From Arenicella sp. (lineage in GTDB: Bacteria > Pseudomonadota > Gammaproteobacteria > Arenicellales > Arenicellaceae): 6,015 nt of DNA. This document shows positions 1 through 3,931 of the stretch, one piece after another. Numbering within the stretch: position 1 is the first letter of the stretch; each line of letters starts with the position of its first letter. The notes under the pieces were generated by a model. The model was given only the letters and a program-made list of their open reading frames with translations, did not search any database and was not told where the DNA came from. The position numbers and the translations under genes were made by a program. Location of the stretch: the NCBI GenBank assembly GCA_016763815.1, contig JAESTB010000481.1, positions 1-6,015 of the forward strand, given 5' to 3'.

Positions 1-153
1 ATTCGCCATTGTTTCTTGCCATCCAAGGCGCCGCTTTGTTGCTAGGTCGAAGAGTGCTTCAAAAGCCGTGAGTAGATAGAAGATAAGCCCAATTATGGCT
101 AGCACTGTAAATAAACCGACAAAATCTAGTATTCGCGTGTCAAATTCATTCAT
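1..153 (-). CDS. N-terminus of a membrane protein, possibly sterol desaturase/fatty acid hydroxylase family (3' part outside window)
   Basis: Reading leftward from an ATG at 153-151, the frame is open for 51 codons to the window edge. It is preceded by an AGGA ribosome-binding sequence at 164-161, seven bases from the start. The peptide begins MNEFDTRILDFVGLF and has one hydrophobic segment at about residues 10-30. A charged stretch follows (FEALFDLATKRR, then LGWQETMAN). A first helix followed by an E-x-L-(F/Y)-D, basic cluster, W-x-E-T-x-A-N pattern recalls the start of bacterial sterol desaturase family membrane proteins. Their diagnostic histidine clusters would lie further downstream and are not visible, so the family name is an inference from a short N-terminus. 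The gene is divergent from the response-regulator gene and shares its upstream region. That it is a real gene is much better supported than its function. Confidence 0.6.
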   Translation of the reverse strand, partial: MNEFDTRILDFVGLFTVLAIIGLIFYLLTAFEALFDLATKRRLGWQETMAN

Positions 154-380
154 AAAAGGTTCCTGTGCTGAATTTCATTTTCATCTTTTGAGGTGCCGCT
201 AAGCGAGCCCGCTAGTAGTTCTAATCGGCGCAGTCTACTCTTGCTCTGCGCAGCCTTGATGGAGGGTGTGTGGAGGTACTGTGGAGATAGCGAAAATCGC
301 TAGCTAGGGATTAAGTGTTTGATGTGGCTAGAGGTAGCGCGAGGCAGGCTTTCAGACTATTGCGCATTAAGGTGAACGTG

Positions 381-390
381 TTGTTAACAA
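381..390. promoter_or_regulatory. Palindrome TTGTTAACAA, candidate regulator site
   Basis: TTGTTAACAA is a perfect 10-bp palindrome about 90 bases upstream of the response-regulator start. Further TTG-led units follow closer to the gene: TTGCTAA (411-417), TTGTTA (418-423) and TTGTCTAA (426-433), spaced 7 and 8 bases apart. OmpR-family regulators usually bind direct repeats and often control their own operon, so these units are plausible binding sites. This is inference from pattern and position only; AT-rich DNA produces such repeats by chance. Confidence 0.2.
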
Positions 391-417
391 AAAAACGAAA
401 ACATCTGCCGTTGCTAA

Positions 418-445
418 TTGTTATATTGTCTAAAAAATTTATTTT
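418..445 (+). promoter_or_regulatory. Candidate sigma70-type promoter of the two-component operon
   Basis: TTGTTA (418-423) and TATTTT (440-445) are separated by 16 bases, each a partial match to TTGACA/TATAAT. Transcription would start near 452, giving an untranslated leader of about 30 bases that contains the AGGAGG at 465-470. This is the best pair I found directly upstream of the operon, but the region is AT-rich and the match is weak. Confidence 0.3.
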
Positions 446-482
446 AACGAACGCTTAGTGGACGAGGAGGCATAAACGATCT

Positions 483-1178
483 ATGAATAATTCCCTAATA
501 CTAGTGGTCGAAGACGAACCAGAAATCTCAGAAATAATAGTTTCTTATTTAGAAGCTGCTGGATTTCGCACTCTCCAAGCGAGCGATGGTGTCTCGTGTT
601 ACACGTTGTTCAGACAGTTGAGTCCAGACCTTATTCTTCTTGATATCAAGATGCCTAGGCGCGATGGTATCGATGTATTACGTGATATCCGAAAGATTTC
701 AAATACGCCAATCATTATGCTCACGGCAATGGCAGAAGACATCGAGAAAATTTCCGCATTGCGACTCGGAGCGGATGATTACATTCTAAAGCCATTCAAT
801 ACACTTGAAGTAGTTGAGCGAGTCAAGGCTGTGTTACGTCGCACAAAAGGCTTTGAGAATGAGGATATTTTAGTACGAGTGGGTATGCTGGATATAGATT
901 CAAGTGCTCACGCAGTCTTTGTCTGTAAGGGAGAGGATAAGAAAGTTCTTCCTTTAACACATACTGAGTTCTCGTTGATCGCACATATGTCTGCGGCTCC
1001 TCGCCGGGCCTATAGCCGTTCGGAGCTTATCGACGCATGCATCCCCGACGGGGAAGCACTAGAACGGACGATCGACAGCCATGTATCAAATGCCAGACGG
1101 AAATTAGAAATGGCCGGTGTTGCGGGGTTCTTACAAACGGTAAGAGGTGTCGGCTATCGTCTCGAGCCGCTTCTATGA
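483..1178 (+). CDS. OmpR/PhoB-family response regulator, AdeR/BaeR-like
   Basis: This is a 231-residue cytoplasmic DNA-binding response regulator, normal length for the OmpR family. The receiver domain (about residues 4-120) has the acidic pair E10/D11, phosphoacceptor D54 in LLLDIKMP, the switch threonine T81 in MLTA, and K103 in LKPF. A winged-helix domain follows (about 128-229), with the helix region ALERTIDSHVSNARRKLE (192-209) and the closing wing VRGVGYRLE. From memory, the ALERTxDSHVS and VRGVGYRL stretches and the receiver resemble Acinetobacter AdeR, and less closely E. coli BaeR; no alignment was run. The ATG is the only reasonable start. AGGAGG lies at 465-470, but the 12-base gap to ATG is longer than usual. 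The stop codon overlaps the kinase start as ATGA, so the two are co-transcribed and probably translationally coupled. Phosphorylation by that kinase at D54 is expected. Confidence 0.95.
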   Translation: MNNSLILVVEDEPEISEIIVSYLEAAGFRTLQASDGVSCYTLFRQLSPDLILLDIKMPRRDGIDVLRDIRKISNTPIIMLTAMAEDIEKISALRLGADDYILKPFNTLEVVERVKAVLRRTKGFENEDILVRVGMLDIDSSAHAVFVCKGEDKKVLPLTHTEFSLIAHMSAAPRRAYSRSELIDACIPDGEALERTIDSHVSNARRKLEMAGVAGFLQTVRGVGYRLEPLL

Positions 1179-2338
1179 AGTACAAGCGTTTGCACCTTCG
1201 CACTCAACTTTCAATCGCAATGATTTTCACCTCGGTGATGGCGCTGGCGATTTTCATATTTGGCATGCTCGGATTTTACATTTACGTTCAGCAACGCTGG
1301 CTAGCGAGTCTGAGCGCGAACAACCGTGAAACGTTAACAGCGCTTATCGAGAATGACGTTGTGGATGCTGAAGCATTAACAACCTTGGTCAATTTATTTT
1401 CGATATCGTGGACCGAAGGTTACGCCGCCAATGAGCTCTCAATACTATTGACCTTTGTTTCGCTTGCGATTTTTTGTTCGGTATTTATTGGTATTTTTAT
1501 GGCGCGACGCCTTAGCAAGCCAATTGAATCGGTAACTCATGCTGCTCTCAGAGTGGCGAGTGGCGATTTTGATCTTCAGGTGGATCACAAGCTGGCAGTA
1601 TCTCTAGAGGCACGTGACCTTCTTATTTCGTTCAACAAGATGACACGCTATTTAGAATCTGCTGAACGTGAGTCAAGCGAATCAGCCGCCGCGATTGCTC
1701 ATGAGCTACGTACGCCATTGACCGTATTGCGAGGACGCCTTCAAGGAATGTCTGATGGTACTTTTCAGGCTTCGCAGGGTTCACTTGAAGCTTTAATCGG
1801 GCAGGTCGATACGCTGTCTTACATTGTAAATGACCTCGAAACAATCTCGCGCCTCAATTCTGGCCAATTTAAGTTTGAAACGGACACCGTCGACCTCGCT
1901 GATGTTGCTCTATCAGTGGTGAGAAGCATGGCAGCAGAGATTGAACGCAATGGTATGTCATTCGAACACGAGCTCCAACCAGCGCTTGTAAGGGGCGATG
2001 AAGCACGTATCCGACAAGCTCTAAACGCCCTTATCGAAAATGCTAAGCGGTATGCGTCTTCTGGCAGATTTATCGCAATAGGGACTGGTCTCAGTGGCAA
2101 AAATGCTTACATTAAAGTAGTAGACAAAGGCCCTGGAATCAGCAAATTCAGTCGAGAAAGGGTGTTTGATCGCTGGTGGAGAGCTGAAAGTTCAAGGTCT
2201 CGTGTTGAAGGTGGGTCAGGGCTGGGCTTATCAGTTGTCAAAGCGATTGCCCTCGCCCACAGAGGCGACGTCAAAGTTTTGGATGGGCCTCAAGGCAAAG
2301 GAGTTACTTTTGTTATATTCATCCCATCGATCAAGTGA
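1175..2338 (+). CDS. Membrane sensor histidine kinase, AdeS/BaeS-like
   Basis: This is a 387-residue inner-membrane sensor kinase paired with the preceding regulator. Transmembrane helix 1 is at about residues 13-37, followed by a short periplasmic loop of about 50 residues (38-87). Helix 2 is at about 88-109 and a HAMP linker at about 110-162. The dimerization/phosphoacceptor region has H176 in IAHELRTP. The ATPase domain shows an N-box around N284-N289 (NALIENAKRY), a G1 box DKGPGIS (D317-S323), an F-box near F331, and a G2 box GGSGLGLS (346-353). All catalytic motifs look intact. The sequence after the H-box (LRGRLQGMSDGTF) closely recalls AdeS as I remember it. The frame is also open further upstream, to an ATG at 1037. 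I chose 1175 because it overlaps the regulator stop as ATGA and the upstream extension is only the shifted frame of the regulator gene. No strong ribosome-binding site precedes 1175, consistent with translational coupling. The short loop gives no clue to the signal. Confidence 0.94.
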   Translation: MKYKRLHLRTQLSIAMIFTSVMALAIFIFGMLGFYIYVQQRWLASLSANNRETLTALIENDVVDAEALTTLVNLFSISWTEGYAANELSILLTFVSLAIFCSVFIGIFMARRLSKPIESVTHAALRVASGDFDLQVDHKLAVSLEARDLLISFNKMTRYLESAERESSESAAAIAHELRTPLTVLRGRLQGMSDGTFQASQGSLEALIGQVDTLSYIVNDLETISRLNSGQFKFETDTVDLADVALSVVRSMAAEIERNGMSFEHELQPALVRGDEARIRQALNALIENAKRYASSGRFIAIGTGLSGKNAYIKVVDKGPGISKFSRERVFDRWWRAESSRSRVEGGSGLGLSVVKAIALAHRGDVKVLDGPQGKGVTFVIFIPSIK

Positions 2339-2573
2339 ATTTAACACCCTTAGCCGTCATTCACAGTTATAGAGAATCTTATATAAGGAATCTATTATTA
2401 TTTGTTCCAAATAATCTCTGATAAATTTCAGCAAAGGTCGAATGTGTCCGCCAATAAAACATGCAGGGCTTCATGCGATTTAATGCACACCCGCTTAAAA
2501 TTAACTAACACCTTACTCAACAACAGTGAAAATATACCTAAAGCTTTTAGTAAAAAGTAACACCCGTTTGCTG
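2339..2573. other. Convergent intergenic gap, AT-rich
   Basis: The kinase gene and the DUF6607 gene end facing each other across 235 bases. I see no credible small gene. The gap holds a 10-bp palindrome CTTATATAAG (2378-2387) and the hairpin at 2397-2415, listed separately. It also has weak inverted pairs such as CTAAA/TTTAG near 2538-2550. No GC-rich stem followed by a T-run is visible on either strand, so the termination mode is unknown. Confidence 0.5.
2397..2415. repeat. AT-rich inverted repeat (8-bp stem, 3-base loop) between convergent genes
   Basis: ATTATTTG (2397-2404) and CAAATAAT (2408-2415) are perfect inverted copies around TTC. The position, about 60 bases after the kinase stop and between convergent genes, suits a bidirectional 3'-end structure. 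The stem is almost entirely A-T and neither side has a U-tract, so it is a poor intrinsic terminator. Confidence 0.3.
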
Positions 2574-3704
2574 CTAATTCACATATTTTGAGATTGTCGC
2601 TTTAACAAATTCACTTATCTCATCAGCATCGAGCTCTGTTTCAGCGGCACTAAATAGTGGCATAAAGAGCGGTTGGCCATCGACCCTTGCCTTTAGTGAG
2701 AGCTCTTGATTCATACTAATCACAGTACTCCACTGGGTTCGAACAGCTCTCCAAAACGCGGCGGTCTTGGTCATATAAAGATCACCGGGAGTAAAGTCGA
2801 TATTGCTAGACAATTGATAACGAGCAACGCCTTGTTCTTTTGATAGGTATGGATTATCGGCATTCGGCTGGCCATTATCATCAAGCGATAGCTTCCAGTT
2901 TTCTTCTTCTTGAACCCAACCTTTTCGTGTAATAGTATGGCGATTAAACCCTTCTAGTACGTCATAATCCTCTCTAACACTGTATTCTCGGCGTGGTAAG
3001 GGGCGGCGTGTAGTGGCACTTAGCCAGGTTGAAAAACTTGGATTATGAACCCACCGGCCTAGTGATTCATAGCGGGGCGAATCATCAACTTGAAAAACCG
3101 CTTGGCTCCAGGCACCCTTAGCGCGCTGTTCATCGACCTTTCGCTTTACCCAAGTATTGCTATGCTCATATTCGAGTAGAGAGCGATCTTGATAGGTCCA
3201 GTCTTGTCGCCAATGCTTCATAACCATGGGCTCAGAAACACTACCGTCGTCTTGCTTAAAATACATCACCATCAGGTGCTGCAAACTGATGAACTCTGGC
3301 TTGTCTTCAACTACGTAAATGTATTCGGTGCCCCACGAGTGATAAGGTCTATCCCGTTTAAACTCAGCTGAGAAGCCTACTGTTTCGATAAAATTGAAAT
3401 CAACTTTGTAACCCCCAGCCATGGCTAGGATAGCGGCGCGGTCGCGTTCAAACTTAGACAGCAACGGATCTTGAATCCGCAGCCAGCCTTTATGAACCGC
3501 CTGACTAATCTCCACATCGGCACCTTTGCTAGTGCCGCCACGAGGTAGGTCATCGCAACCCTCCGAAATAGGCCAACTAAATATATAGTGCGACGTATTC
3601 TCATCGCATTTTTGCTCGGCTGCATAGGAAACCGAAAGAAAATTTAGGGCGACAATGGTAACGAAAAAAGCGGAAACAAAAATTCGTAGAACTAGATCAA
3701 TCAT
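2574..3704 (-). CDS. Exported DUF6607 family protein, partner of TonB-dependent receptor
   Basis: This is a 376-residue protein with an apparent Sec signal peptide: short n-region with R7, hydrophobic core at about 8-26, and likely cleavage near SYA/A (27-29). It should be periplasmic or outer-membrane associated. No lipobox cysteine is visible, but C33 and C50 could form a disulfide. The body is rich in W, Y and charged residues. It has characteristic stretches such as DRAAILAMAGGYKVDFNF (88-105), FISLQHLMVMYF (138-149), KHWRQDWTYQ (163-172), WSQAVFQVDDSPRYESLGRW (199-218) and RRPLPRREY (233-241). I recognise these as the uncharacterised DUF6607 family, from memory. No enzymatic motif is apparent. 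It lies downstream of, and in the same direction as, a TonB-dependent receptor gene, suggesting an accessory role in uptake of that receptor's substrate. The ATG at 3704 has no good Shine-Dalgarno sequence, but the signal peptide supports this start. A MITE-like element sits 44 bases upstream. Stop is TAG. Confidence 0.8.
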   Translation of the reverse strand: MIDLVLRIFVSAFFVTIVALNFLSVSYAAEQKCDENTSHYIFSWPISEGCDDLPRGGTSKGADVEISQAVHKGWLRIQDPLLSKFERDRAAILAMAGGYKVDFNFIETVGFSAEFKRDRPYHSWGTEYIYVVEDKPEFISLQHLMVMYFKQDDGSVSEPMVMKHWRQDWTYQDRSLLEYEHSNTWVKRKVDEQRAKGAWSQAVFQVDDSPRYESLGRWVHNPSFSTWLSATTRRPLPRREYSVREDYDVLEGFNRHTITRKGWVQEEENWKLSLDDNGQPNADNPYLSKEQGVARYQLSSNIDFTPGDLYMTKTAAFWRAVRTQWSTVISMNQELSLKARVDGQPLFMPLFSAAETELDADEISEFVKATISKYVN

Positions 3705-3743
3705 GAGGCAATTTTTACAGTAGCGTTAAATAGGGTTGGCGTT

Positions 3744-3748
3744 ATAAG
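3744..3748. repeat. Left copy of putative target-site duplication (ATAAG)
   Basis: ATAAG directly abuts the left terminal repeat and is repeated at the right edge. The match can be read as 6 bases (ATAAGG) if the G at 3749 is assigned to the target instead of the element. Confidence 0.5.
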
Positions 3749-3906
3749 GAGATCTCAGCATAACTCAGGGACGAAATAAAAATAGCTTGGAATGTCTGTA
3801 GTTGAAGCGGAAAACGCGGCTAATAGCGAGCTATTGGCAAGTTTTCAACCAAAAGTGGAGGCATTGCAGAGATCTTTATTGGTTCGTCGAGTTATGCTGA
3901 AGTCTC
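3749..3906. mobile_element. MITE-like foldback element, 158 bp, non-coding, with 5-bp target duplication
   Basis: Nearly the whole interval is one imperfect palindrome. The left end GAGATCTCAGCATAACTC (3749-3766) is matched by the inverted right end (3906-3889) at 16 of 18 positions. Of these, 12 are contiguous (TCAGCATAACTC). Pairing continues inward with small gaps: GACGAA (3770-3775) with TTCGTC (3883-3888), then ATAAA with TTTAT, and AATG with CATT. Next is GAAAAC (3810-3815) with GTTTTC (3841-3846), then AATAGC (3822-3827) with GCTATT (3830-3835) around a GA centre at 3828-3829. This centre coincides with the element midpoint. The direct repeat ATAAG flanks it exactly (3744-3748 and 3907-3911). 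No ORF is contained, so any movement would need a transposase in trans. It lies between the receptor and DUF6607 genes. It could instead be a REP/BIME-like intergenic hairpin, but the flanking duplication favours transposition. Family not recognised. Confidence 0.65.
3820..3848 (-). promoter_or_regulatory. Candidate outward promoter inside the MITE-like element, facing the DUF6607 gene
   Basis: On the minus strand TTGAAA (3848-3843) is followed after exactly 17 bases by TATTAG (3825-3820). The first hexamer matches the sigma70 -35 consensus at 5 of 6 positions and the second matches the -10 at 4 of 6. Transcription would run towards the DUF6607 start at 3704. Because the element is palindromic, the match could be a by-product of its sequence; no experimental support is visible. 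Confidence 0.3.
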
Positions 3907-3911
3907 ATAAG
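3907..3911. repeat. Right copy of putative target-site duplication (ATAAG)
   Basis: ATAAG directly follows the right terminal repeat. It overlaps the edge of the hairpin at the end of the receptor gene, so the element seems to have inserted at the margin of that palindrome. Confidence 0.5.
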
Positions 3912-3931
3912 GTTAATTAAAAATTAACCTT
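3909..3931. repeat. Perfect 10-bp inverted repeat spanning the receptor stop codon
   Basis: AAGGTTAATT (3909-3918) and AATTAACCTT (3922-3931) are perfect inverted copies around AAA. The structure covers the last four sense codons (KVNF) and the TAA stop of the receptor gene. In mRNA it would form a stem-loop over the stop. It is AT-rich and not followed by a U-run on the minus strand, so it is more likely a processing, stability or attenuation structure than a full terminator. Confidence 0.5.

Larger units (their letters stand above)
154..482. other. Divergent intergenic region between membrane-protein gene and two-component operon
   Basis: This 329-base stretch has no convincing gene. It must carry the promoters of both flanking genes. 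Besides the candidate promoter and palindrome listed separately, it has two small inverted repeats. One is GCGCAG (228-233) with CTGCGC (246-251). The other is TAGCGA (288-293) with TCGCTA (297-302) around an AAA loop, next to the palindrome CTAGCTAG (300-307). None has a T-run that would make it a terminator. I could not pick a clear -35/-10 pair for the leftward gene. Confidence 0.6.

Noticed and set aside
228..302. Small inverted repeats in the divergent promoter region as terminators or operators
   Set aside because: Stems are only six bases, have no T-runs and no known operator match, so they are mentioned in the region note but not called.
1037..1174. Upstream extension of the histidine kinase frame to an ATG at 1037
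   Set aside because: It overlaps the regulator's conserved DNA-binding domain in another frame and adds a non-family-like, Arg/Cys-rich N-terminus. The ATGA overlap at 1175 gives a normal kinase start.
1632..2100. Minus-strand open frames opposite the kinase gene
   Set aside because: They overlap the strongly supported kinase domains, have no recognisable motifs, and are antisense shadows.
2397..2415. Intrinsic terminator for the convergent genes
   Set aside because: The stem is A-T rich and neither strand has a following U-tract, so it is kept only as an inverted repeat.
3189..3625. Short open frames within the DUF6607 gene on either strand
   Set aside because: They overlap a long gene with a signal peptide and family motifs and have no features of their own.
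3749..3906. CRISPR repeat, riboswitch or small protein gene in the receptor-DUF6607 gap
   Set aside because: There is one palindromic unit with no repeated spacers and no recognisable riboswitch core. No open frame fits, and end-to-end symmetry with flanking ATAAG fits a foldback element better.
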